Positions 57,852 through 64,000 of a stretch of DNA of 64,000 bases are shown one piece after another; position 1 is the first letter of the stretch, and each line of letters starts with the position of its first letter. The stretch is from Curtobacterium sp. MCBD17_013 (GTDB lineage Bacteria > Actinomycetota > Actinomycetes > Actinomycetales > Microbacteriaceae). The position numbers and the translations under genes are program-made. The stretch spans positions 62,001 through 126,000 of the forward strand of contig NZ_QKTU01000007.1 of NCBI RefSeq assembly GCF_003234565.1, written 5' to 3'. The notes below the pieces were generated by a model. The model did not search any database, was not told the DNA's origin, and saw only the letters and a list, made by a program, of their open reading frames with translations.

Positions 57852-59402
57852 CTACGCGGACGCCACCGGCTGCTCGGCCCCGGCCTCGGCCCGCGCAGCT
57901 GCGGTCGCGGGCGCAGCGCCGAGCGCCGGCTCCGCGTCCTCAGCGGCCCCGGCGGCAGACGCCACCCCGCCCTGCGCCGCCCGCCGGTGCCCCGGCAGGA
58001 ACAGCACGGCGACCAGGAGCACGACGGCGATCGCGGCGATTGCGACGAACACCAGGTGCATCGCGGTCATGAGCCCGGCACCCTCGGGGACGCCGGCGGC
58101 GTCGAGCTGCACGTGCGCGTTGACGACCGCGCCGAACACCGCGACGCCGATGGCCGAACCCATCGAGCGGGCGAACATGTTCGTGCCGGTCACGGCACCG
58201 CGCTCGCTCCAGGTGGCGGACGACTGGGCGGCGATCAGGGTCGGCACGGCGGTCAGGCCCATGCCCGCGCCGATGACGAAGCAGAACAGGGCGACGAGCC
58301 AGATCGACGAGTGCACGGCGAGCGTGATGGTGAGCACCGCACCGATGAGCACGAGCGTCGACCCGATGACCGAGGTGACGCGGAACCCGAACCGCAGGTA
58401 GAAGCGCCCGGCCTGCGACGCCGAGATCGGCCATCCGAGGGTGAGCGCCGCGAGCGCGAACCCGGCGATGAGGGCCGACGCCCCGAGGACGTCCTGCGCG
58501 TAGATCGGCACGTACGTGGACAGGCCCATCACGATGACGCCGATGATGAGCGACGCGATCGTGGACGCGGCGACCACGCGACGCTTCAACAGGCCGAGCG
58601 AGAAGATCGGCTGCGCGACGCGGAGCTCGACCACGACGAACGCGACCAGGAGGACCGCGGCGGCGATGAAGATCGCGAACGAAGCGGGGGCGTCCCAGGC
58701 CCACGACGTCCCGCCCTCGAGCAGACCGAGCAGGAGCGCGGTCGTCCCGCCGCCGAGCAGGGCCGCGCCGAGGTAGTCGATGCGCTGCCGGTCCTGCGAC
58801 GCGTCACGCTGCTCGTGGTAGGCGCGGATGAGCATGACGCCGGCGACGATGGCGAGCGGGATGTTGATCCAGAAGATCCACCGCCACGCGCCGATCTGGC
58901 TGAACAGGCCACCGAGGGTCGGCCCGACGACCGAGGCGATGCCCCAGACCGAAGCGAGGTAGCCCTGCGTCTTCGCGCGCTCCTCGAGCGTGTAGATGTC
59001 GCTCGTGATCGTCATCGAGATCGGCAGCACGGCGCCCGCGCCGAGGCCCTGCACGACCCGCGCCAGGATGAGGACGGGCATCGACCACGCGGCGCCACAC
59101 AGCACCGAGCCGAGCAGGAACAGGCCGATCCCGACGAGCAGCAGACGCTTGCGGCCGAGCACGTCGGCGAGGCGCCCGTAGATCGGCACCGAGACCGCCT
59201 GCGCGAGCAGGTACACCGAGAACAGCCAGGGCAGCTGCTGGAAGTGCCCGAGGTCCTTGGCGATGGACGACGACGCCGTCGCGATGATCGTGGAGTCGAG
59301 GGCGACCAGTGCGGTCGCGAGCATCAGGGCCAGGAGGATCGGGCCGCGCTCGGAGCGCAGGCCCACGCCGGAGCGAGCAGGAGGTGCAGAGGGTGCAGAC
59401 AC
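57852..59402 (-). CDS. MFS drug exporter, DHA2 (EmrB/QacA) family
   Basis: Multidrug exporter of about 516 aa with 14 hydrophobic helices. Motifs: ALDSTIIATASSSIAKDLG in helix 1, YGRLADVLGRKRLLLVG (motif A), ARVVQGLGAGAVLPISM (motif B), and ASVWGIASVVGPTLGGLF (motif C, antiporter signature). The C-terminal 50 residues are Ala-rich and cytosolic. No ATG is available near the first helix; the GTG at 59402 is preferred and the GTG at 59366 is an alternative. It is monocistronic, ending at the hairpin at 57765. Confidence 0.87.
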   Translation of the reverse strand: MSAPSAPPARSGVGLRSERGPILLALMLATALVALDSTIIATASSSIAKDLGHFQQLPWLFSVYLLAQAVSVPIYGRLADVLGRKRLLLVGIGLFLLGSVLCGAAWSMPVLILARVVQGLGAGAVLPISMTITSDIYTLEERAKTQGYLASVWGIASVVGPTLGGLFSQIGAWRWIFWINIPLAIVAGVMLIRAYHEQRDASQDRQRIDYLGAALLGGGTTALLLGLLEGGTSWAWDAPASFAIFIAAAVLLVAFVVVELRVAQPIFSLGLLKRRVVAASTIASLIIGVIVMGLSTYVPIYAQDVLGASALIAGFALAALTLGWPISASQAGRFYLRFGFRVTSVIGSTLVLIGAVLTITLAVHSSIWLVALFCFVIGAGMGLTAVPTLIAAQSSATWSERGAVTGTNMFARSMGSAIGVAVFGAVVNAHVQLDAAGVPEGAGLMTAMHLVFVAIAAIAVVLLVAVLFLPGHRRAAQGGVASAAGAAEDAEPALGAAPATAAARAEAGAEQPVASA

Positions 59403-59447
59403 CTCGGGGGCAACTCCGAGCGCTGGTTCAGCATTCCGCAGACACGC

Positions 59448-59491
59448 CGGACGGGAGGCCCTGCACCCGCTGGCCCCGTCCCTCCCGTCCG
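59448..59491. terminator. 11-bp hairpin after the HNH gene
   Basis: CGGACGGGAGG (59448-59458) pairs with CCTCCCGTCCG (59481-59491). It lies just past the HNH stop at 59504 on the minus strand and upstream of the MFS start. Confidence 0.5.
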
Positions 59492-59503
59492 ACGCGCGTC
59501 CGG

Positions 59504-59998
59504 TCAGGCGGCGGCGAGGTACTCGTCCCAGTCCGGCTGCGGCCGCTCGATGCCGCGCACGATCCACGCTGTGCCGTGCGGAGCACGTGGGCGGAAGCGC
59601 AGCGTCCAGCCCATCTCGTGCGGGGTGCGGTCACCCTTGACGTTGTTGCAGGCCAGGCAGCACGCGACGAGGTTCTCCCACGAGTCCGCACCGCCGCGGG
59701 ACTTCGGGTGCACGTGGTCGATCGTCGTGGCGTGCCGGTTGCAGTAGGCGCAGCGGTTGCCGTCGCGGCGCAGCACCCCGCGGCGGGACACGGGGACGAG
59801 CCGGCTCTGCGGGATGCGCACGTACCGGGTGAGGACGATGACCGACGGCCGGTCGTAGCTCGTGGTGGAGCCGAAGACCGGGTGGTCGGCGTCGGCGGTG
59901 ATGACGGTGGCCTTCTGGTTCATGACCAGGACGAGGGCCCGTCGGAACGAGATCACCGCGAGGGGTTCGTAACCGGCGTTGAGGACGAGAGTGCGCAT
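59504..59998 (-). CDS. HNH endonuclease family protein
   Basis: Protein of 164 aa, common in actinobacteria. N-terminal half MRTLVLNAGYEPLAVISFRRALVLVM, then the zinc-bound HNH domain: RCAYCNRHATTIDHVHPKSRGG, then NLVACCLACNNVKGDRTP, with Cys pairs and the catalytic His/Asn/His. It would nick or cut DNA; the cellular role is unsettled. ATG 59998 gives the family N-terminus. The conserved-type neighbourhood (NlpC/P60, DtxR, SerC) looks like core genome. Confidence 0.88.
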   Translation of the reverse strand: MRTLVLNAGYEPLAVISFRRALVLVMNQKATVITADADHPVFGSTTSYDRPSVIVLTRYVRIPQSRLVPVSRRGVLRRDGNRCAYCNRHATTIDHVHPKSRGGADSWENLVACCLACNNVKGDRTPHEMGWTLRFRPRAPHGTAWIVRGIERPQPDWDEYLAAA

Positions 59999-60269
59999 GG
60001 GGTCCCTTCCGACGTGCCTGGACGGCTTCCAGGCGGACGACGCTGCTCACGGTCCCCTCGGTCCTCGAGCGGGTGACCCGACCCCGGAAGCAGAAGAGCA
60101 CCGCCCTGGTGGGCGGTGCTCAGTTCGCGGGCGCGTGCTGGGGCACGCGGCAGGTCGTGGTCGACCATATGTCGACGTGCGCGCGCCGACCCATGGTGCG
60201 GGTCGTGCGGCAGGCTGGCATGTGATTTCCCGTTCGAGGTCGAGTGGACCGTGTCGCCAGGTTAACCCA
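59999..60269. other. Gap upstream of the HNH gene
   Basis: Gene-free stretch that should hold the HNH promoter. It contains one clear hairpin (listed separately). A 71-codon minus-strand frame from 60168 has no coding character. Confidence 0.45.
60096..60121. promoter_or_regulatory. Hairpin in the HNH upstream region
   Basis: GAGCACCGCCC, loop TGGT, GGGCGGTGCTC: perfect 11-bp stem about 100 nt before the HNH start. It could be an attenuator in the HNH leader or a second terminator for the NlpC/P60 gene. Confidence 0.5.
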
Positions 60270-60306
60270 GAAACCGGCCCGACACGAGAGCGTGTGGACC
60301 GGTTTC
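60270..60306. terminator. Terminator hairpin of the NlpC/P60 gene
   Basis: GAAACCGG (60270-60277) pairs with CCGGTTTC (60299-60306), with further pairing inside (ACAC/GTGT), 31 nt past the stop of the NlpC/P60 gene on the minus strand. Confidence 0.6.
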
Positions 60307-60337
60307 CGGTGCGTTCAGCGGGCCTGGGCCCGTCCGT

Positions 60338-61561
60338 TCACTTGATGCCGAAGCGGACGATGTGGTAGTCGGTCGTCCAGATCGGGCGGATGCTGACCGA
60401 GCCGCCGGGCTTCGGGGCGTCCATGATCATGCCGTTGCCCATGTAGAAGCCCTCGTGCGCCTCGGTGTTGAAGATCACGACGTCGCCGGGCTGGGCCTCG
60501 GAGGTCGGGATCGTCGTGCCGGCGGCGTCCTGCAGCGGCACGGAGTGCGCGAGCGAGATGCCGAACTGGGCGTAGACGTACATGACGTACCCGGAGCAGT
60601 CGAAACCGGCCGGGGTCGCACCGCCGTAGACGTACGGCGTGCCGATGTACTGCTCTGCGACCGAGACGACCTGCGACAGGCTGAAGCTCGGGTACTTCGG
60701 GCTCGCGACGTAGTCCGCGGCGCTCGGACCGGTGTACGAGGCGTACGAGGCGGCGGTCTGCGCGCGGGCCGTGGCGAGGGCGGTGTCGCTCGTCGTGGTC
60801 GTCGTCGTCGCGGTGGACGCGGTGACCTTCGGGGCGACGACCTTCGGGGCCGTCGCGGTGTAGCCGTCGCGGACGGTGTCGGCGAGCGCCGCGGTGTTCG
60901 CGACGGTGAGCGACTGGCTGTCCGCCGAGCGGAGGTTGCCCTGGGCGACGGCCTGCTGCGAGCCGGCGGTCGGCTGCGGGGCGGTCGCGGCGATGGCGGG
61001 GAGCGCCATCGTGCCGAAGAGTCCGGCCGTGATCGTCATGACGGCGACCGGCAGGACCTTGCGCTTCCCGCGCGCGGCCGGCCGGGAGGCGCTGCTCGCG
61101 ACCGCCGCGCGGCTGGCGGCGGCACGGCGGGCGGCGGTGGCGACCGGGGACTTGGCGAACGACGATGTGACCGGCGCGATGGGGGTCTCGAGCTCCGGGT
61201 CGACGGAGCGGACCACGGCGGCGCCGGCCGCGACGGCGGGCTTGGGGGCCGGCTCGGTCGCCGCCACGAGGGTGGCCTCGGCGGCGGGTGCGGCCTCGGC
61301 GATGGCCTGCTCGGACGCCGCGGCAGTCGTGGCGGCGACCGTGACCGGTGCGACGGGCGCGGCCGACCCCGTGCGGGCGGCGGCGGCCTCGGCGGCGCGG
61401 CGCTCGCGGCGACTCGCGAACTGGATGTCGGTCGAACGGGCGGCGGCACCCGTGGTGGTGTCGGCTCGCTGGGCGTCCGTGGTGGAACCGGTCTGCGTCA
61501 AGAGTGTTGTCTCCGGCGCCTCGACTGCACACGCGACCGAGGCCGTCGGGTGCAACCCCAT
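60338..61561 (-). CDS. NlpC/P60 (C40) peptidoglycan endopeptidase
   Basis: Cell-wall hydrolase of about 407 aa. A long, Ala/Thr-rich N-terminal region (about 170 residues) precedes a hydrophobic export segment (VLPVAVMTITAGLFGTMALPAIAA), giving an unusually late signal or a membrane anchor. A Thr/Ala-rich linker leads to the C-terminal NlpC/P60 domain: GTPYVYGGATPAGFDCSGYVMYVY (catalytic Cys), then LAHSVPLQDAAG, GDVVIFN and HEGFYMGNGMIMDAP (catalytic His). It cleaves peptide stems of peptidoglycan. Start ATG 61561 is tentative. A structured leader lies upstream. Confidence 0.85.
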   Translation of the reverse strand: MGLHPTASVACAVEAPETTLLTQTGSTTDAQRADTTTGAAARSTDIQFASRRERRAAEAAAARTGSAAPVAPVTVAATTAAASEQAIAEAAPAAEATLVAATEPAPKPAVAAGAAVVRSVDPELETPIAPVTSSFAKSPVATAARRAAASRAAVASSASRPAARGKRKVLPVAVMTITAGLFGTMALPAIAATAPQPTAGSQQAVAQGNLRSADSQSLTVANTAALADTVRDGYTATAPKVVAPKVTASTATTTTTTSDTALATARAQTAASYASYTGPSAADYVASPKYPSFSLSQVVSVAEQYIGTPYVYGGATPAGFDCSGYVMYVYAQFGISLAHSVPLQDAAGTTIPTSEAQPGDVVIFNTEAHEGFYMGNGMIMDAPKPGGSVSIRPIWTTDYHIVRFGIK

Positions 61562-61650
61562 CCGTTCGTCATCGTTTCCGATCAGGCAGGAGACGGGTTC
61601 GAGACGTCCTGCCACGGTTCCCGCCAGCTCGCTTCCAGGCTCTGCGGGAC
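61562..61650 (-). promoter_or_regulatory. Structured 5' leader of the NlpC/P60 gene
   Basis: The roughly 90-nt leader can form two stem-loops: CCCGC/GCGGG (61644-61648 with 61620-61624) and GGCAGGA/TCCTGCC (61607-61613 with 61585-61591). Actinobacterial cell-wall hydrolase genes are often controlled by c-di-AMP (ydaO-type) riboswitches; I cannot confirm that consensus here, so the class is open. Confidence 0.35.
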
Positions 61651-61656
61651 TCGTCG

Positions 61657-61685
61657 AGTGTACGCAACGCCTCCGACGGTGTCGA
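61657..61685 (-). promoter_or_regulatory. Promoter of the NlpC/P60 gene
   Basis: On the minus strand TCGACA (61680-61685), a 17-nt spacer, then TACACT (61657-61662). Expected transcription start near 61650. Confidence 0.45.
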
Positions 61686-61802
61686 GGCCTGCGAGCAAGT
61701 TGGTAACGATTCGATCAAGAAAGCCTGGTCAGAGGCCGTTTTGACATGTTCCGACGCCGCGCGGGCGGGACCGCCGGAAGTCGTGTAGGCGCCCCAATCC
61801 GG

Positions 61803-61830
61803 GTACCCCGCAGCCCACCGCTCGGGGTAC
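61803..61830. terminator. Hairpin after the DtxR-family gene
   Basis: GTACCCCG (61803-61810) pairs with CGGGGTAC (61823-61830), 27 nt past the stop of the regulator on the minus strand. Confidence 0.5.
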
Positions 61831-61856
61831 GCCGAGGGGGACGGCATCCCCGGCCG

Positions 61857-62549
61857 TCAGCTGCCGATGTACACGTGCTGTGCGACCTCGACCGGCAGCT
61901 CGAGGCCCTGGTCCTCGCCCTCGACCCGCACGGCGACGTACGCTCCGGCGCGCTGCACGCTCGCGGTCCGTCCCGGCATGACCCCGGCGGCACGGAGTTG
62001 CGCGAGGAGTTCGGGCTCGAACTGCACGGGTTCGCCCAGGCGGCGGATGGTCCCCGTGCTCACCGTCGACGAGCCGTCGGTCGCGGCGACGATGCTCCGG
62101 ACGCCGTCGAGGAACCGTCCGGCCGGGGCGTCGCCGAGCTCGTCGAGGCCGGGGATCGGGTTGCCGTAGGGGGACTCGGTCGGGTGGCCGAGCATCTCGA
62201 TGATCCGACGCTCGACCTGCTCGCTCATGACGTGCTCCCAGCGGCAGGCCTCGTCGTGGACGAAGGCCCAGTCGAGGCCGATGACGTCGGACAACAGGCG
62301 CTCGGCCAGCCGGTGCTTGCGCATGACGTGGGTGGCCCGCTGGCGACCCTCAGACGTGAGCTCGAGGTGGCGGTCCCCGGAGACGACGACCAGGCCGTCG
62401 CGCTCCATGCGGGCGATGGTCTGCGAGACCGTGGGGCCCGAGTGTCCGAGTCGCTCGGAGATCCGTGCGCGCAGGGGGACGATCGCCTCCTCCTCGAGGT
62501 CGAGGATCGTGCGCAGGTACATCTCCGTGGTGTCGACGAGATCGGTCAC
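61857..62549 (-). CDS. DtxR/IdeR-family metal-dependent regulator
   Basis: Repressor of 230 aa, the full-length three-domain form. N-terminal winged helix: TTEMYLRTILDLEEE, then ARISERLGHSGPTVSQTIARMERDGLV; dimer/metal domain ERLLSDVIGLDWAFVHDEACRWEHVMSEQVERRIIEML with Cys, His and Glu ligands; C-terminal SH3-like domain from about residue 150 (PVQFEPELLAQLRAAGVMPG). It senses Fe(II) or Mn(II) and controls metal uptake. GTG 62549 has GGGGAGG upstream. It diverges from serC; no consensus iron box is evident in the gap. Confidence 0.92.
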   Translation of the reverse strand: MTDLVDTTEMYLRTILDLEEEAIVPLRARISERLGHSGPTVSQTIARMERDGLVVVSGDRHLELTSEGRQRATHVMRKHRLAERLLSDVIGLDWAFVHDEACRWEHVMSEQVERRIIEMLGHPTESPYGNPIPGLDELGDAPAGRFLDGVRSIVAATDGSSTVSTGTIRRLGEPVQFEPELLAQLRAAGVMPGRTASVQRAGAYVAVRVEGEDQGLELPVEVAQHVYIGS

Positions 62550-62666
62550 CGGAACGCCTCCCCTGTCACGTGCACAACTCCTCCAGCCTACTTGTTCACA
62601 TGCCGCGGCCCGGACAGTGCTCCACAGGGGGTCGCGCGCTCGTCCGGGCGTGGGATACCACCTCAC

Positions 62667-62672
62667 TAGGAT
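62667..62672 (+). promoter_or_regulatory. Leaderless -10 element of serC
   Basis: TAGGAT six nt before the serC ATG at 62679, so +1 would fall on or beside the A of ATG. No Shine-Dalgarno is visible, in agreement. Confidence 0.5.
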
Positions 62673-62678
62673 CGACCC

Positions 62679-63797
62679 ATGGCAGACATCGTCATCCCCG
62701 CTGACCTCCTCCCCACCGACGGACGCTTCGGCTGCGGCCCGTCCAAGATCCGCGGTGCGCAGCTCGAGTCCCTGGTGACGGCAGGGGCGACGATCCTCGG
62801 CACGAGCCACCGTCAGGCGCCCGTCAAGAACCTCGTCGGCAGCGTTCGCGAAGGCCTCGCGACGCTGTTCGACATCCCCGACGGGTACGAGGTCGTGCTC
62901 GGCAACGGTGGCTCGACGGCGTTCTGGGACGCCGCCGCGTTCGGCCTCGTCGAGCGCCGTGCCGAGAACCTCTCGTTCGGCGAGTTCGGCTCGAAGTTCG
63001 CCAAGGCGGTCGCCGCTCCCTGGCTCGAAGCCCCGCACGTCGTCACCGCGCCCGGTGGATCCCGGTCGGAGCTCGAGATCGTCGAGGGCGTCGACGTCTA
63101 CGCCTACCCGCACAACGAGACCTCCACGGGCGTGATGGCCCCCGTCGTCCGCGCGGCCGGCGATCCCGGCGCGCTGACCGTCGTCGACGCCACGAGCGCC
63201 GCCGGTGGCGTGCAGTTCGACACCGGTGCCGCCGACGTCTACTACTTCGCACCGCAGAAGAACTTCGCATCCGACGGCGGGCTGTGGCTCGCCCTGTTCT
63301 CGCCGGCCGCGATCGAGCGCGTCGAGCGCATCGCCGCGAGCGACCGCTACATCCCCGAGTTCCTCAGCCTGAAGAACGCCGTGGACAACTCGCGCCTCGA
63401 CCAGACGCTGAACACCCCCGCGATCACGACCCTCCTGCTGCTCGACGACCAGATCCGGTGGATCAACGGGTCCGGCGGCCTGGCTTGGGCGGACATCCGC
63501 ACCAAGGAGTCGTCGAACGCGCTCTACGAGTGGGCCGAGTCCGTCGACTACGCCACGCCGTTCGTCGCCGACTCGGCAGACCGGTCGCAGGTCGTCGCCA
63601 CCATCGACCTCGATGACGCGATCGACGCCAAGGCCGTCAGCGCCGCGCTCCGGCAGAACGGCATCGTCGACACGGAGCCGTACCGCAAGCTCGGCCGCAA
63701 CCAGCTCCGCATCGCGACGTTCACCGCGATCGACCCCGACGACGTCCGTCAGCTCATCAAGGCCATCGACTACACGGTGGCCGCGCTGCGCGGCTGA
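62679..63797 (+). CDS. serC: Phosphoserine aminotransferase
   Basis: PLP enzyme of 372 aa converting 3-phosphohydroxypyruvate and glutamate to phosphoserine in serine synthesis. It is of the actinobacterial type: DGRFGCGPSKIRGAQLESL, GTSHRQAPVKNLV, LGNGGSTAFWDAAAFGL, AYPHNETSTGVM, VVDATSAAGG, and the PLP-lysine motif YYFAPQKNFASDGGLWLA. It appears monocistronic with a probable leaderless mRNA, and is ended by the hairpin at 63815. Confidence 0.95.
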   Translation: MADIVIPADLLPTDGRFGCGPSKIRGAQLESLVTAGATILGTSHRQAPVKNLVGSVREGLATLFDIPDGYEVVLGNGGSTAFWDAAAFGLVERRAENLSFGEFGSKFAKAVAAPWLEAPHVVTAPGGSRSELEIVEGVDVYAYPHNETSTGVMAPVVRAAGDPGALTVVDATSAAGGVQFDTGAADVYYFAPQKNFASDGGLWLALFSPAAIERVERIAASDRYIPEFLSLKNAVDNSRLDQTLNTPAITTLLLLDDQIRWINGSGGLAWADIRTKESSNALYEWAESVDYATPFVADSADRSQVVATIDLDDAIDAKAVSAALRQNGIVDTEPYRKLGRNQLRIATFTAIDPDDVRQLIKAIDYTVAALRG

Positions 63798-63814
63798 CGG
63801 CCGCACGACGGACG

Positions 63815-63851
63815 ACGACGGCCCCCGGGATCCGATCCCGGGGGCCGTCGT
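63815..63851. terminator. 18-bp bidirectional terminator after serC
   Basis: Near-perfect palindrome: arms 63815-63832 and 63834-63851 pair over 18 bp (apical bases would stay open). It lies 17 nt past the serC stop, between convergent genes. Confidence 0.8.
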
Positions 63852-63853
63852 GC

Positions 63854-63899
63854 GCCTCCCGGCCACAGGTCGCCGCAGCGTCCGATCCGGCCGGGAGGC
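63854..63899. terminator. Hairpin after the gene at the right edge
   Basis: GCCTCCCGGCC (63854-63864) pairs perfectly with GGCCGGGAGGC (63889-63899), 7 nt past the stop of the minus-strand gene that enters from the right edge. Confidence 0.5.
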
Positions 63900-63905
63900 C
63901 CGGCG

Positions 63906-64000
63906 TCACTCCGCCTCGTCCGCCGACTCGGCATGCCCAGCGCTGGTGGGACCTGCGTCGTCGTCGGAGTCGTCCGCGTCAGAGTCGTCGTCGTCCGCGT
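63906..64000 (-). CDS. Acidic C-terminal tail of a protein running off the right edge
   Basis: Only the last 31 codons are inside the window; the frame ends DDSDDDAGPTSAGHAESADEAE before TGA. The run of Asp/Ser/Ala is a strongly acidic, disordered tail. In related actinobacteria a DUF3027 protein with an acidic tail often lies beside serC, so that is a possible identity, but nothing in the visible part proves it. Confidence 0.5.
   Translation of the reverse strand, partial: ADDDDSDADDSDDDAGPTSAGHAESADEAE

Noticed and set aside
61857..63866. 669-codon minus-strand frame extending the DtxR-family protein upstream across serC
   Set aside because: The regulator starts at GTG 62549 with a good ribosome site and normal family length; the remainder is antisense to serC.
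1843..63899. Recurring octamer CGGGAGGC/GCCTCCCG in several hairpin stems (for example 1843, 19869, 21330, 57781, 59452, 63892)
   Set aside because: About ten copies in 64 kb is close to what chance gives for a GC-rich 8-mer at this base composition, so it is not evidence of an uptake or REP signal.

Overview
The window is very GC-rich DNA (roughly 70 % by eye) with tightly packed genes, many GTG starts, frequent GTGA/TGATG overlaps and some leaderless promoters. Together with an actinobacterial-type phosphoserine aminotransferase, a DtxR-family regulator, an NlpC/P60 protein and several sugar-importer/LacI cassettes, this points to an actinobacterium of the Microbacteriaceae. A plant-associated Curtobacterium-like organism is an inference, not proven. 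No rRNA, CRISPR array, insertion sequence, integrase or phage gene was seen. There is one tRNA, tRNA-Arg(CCU).

Layout. 0-2.6 kb: a polar amino-acid ABC importer (permease and lipoprotein) and an unknown gene. 2.7-6.2 kb: a coupled three-gene operon (cupin, amidohydrolase, and an S-adenosylhomocysteine hydrolase-like protein that has lost three active-site histidines). 6.3-16 kb: PrsW-type membrane protease, carboxylesterase, GH16 lipoprotein, MFS transporter, S9 peptidase, DUF2267 protein and an N-methyl-amino-acid oxidase. 16-28 kb: a mannoside locus (GH38, GH5 of subfamily-18 type, CUT1 importer, LacI regulator, GH92) that looks built to take up and trim N-glycan-type oligosaccharides inside the cell. 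28-34 kb: small membrane and hypothetical genes, a dehydrogenase remnant, an orphan kynureninase and NadE.

34-49 kb is the most striking part. Two parallel fructan modules sit side by side. Module A has GH32, GH172 (DUF2961), a CUT1 importer and a LacI regulator. Module B has GH91, a second GH32, a second CUT1 importer, a third LacI and a PfkB sugar kinase. None of the glycosidases has a signal peptide. The simplest reading is import of difructose dianhydrides (bacterial inulin-cleavage products), opening of the ring by GH172 (DFA I) and GH91 (DFA III) to inulobiose, cleavage by GH32 to fructose, and phosphorylation. 49-55.4 kb is a nucleoside operon (nucleoside hydrolase, CUT1 importer, ribokinase, LacI) with two matching operators.

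55.7-64 kb returns to housekeeping-type content: VanZ-like protein, small unknown genes, tRNA-Arg, a DHA2 drug exporter, HNH endonuclease, NlpC/P60 protein with a structured leader, DtxR regulator, SerC, and the acidic C-terminus of a gene running off the right edge. All four CUT1 importers lack their own ATPase, so they must share one encoded elsewhere.
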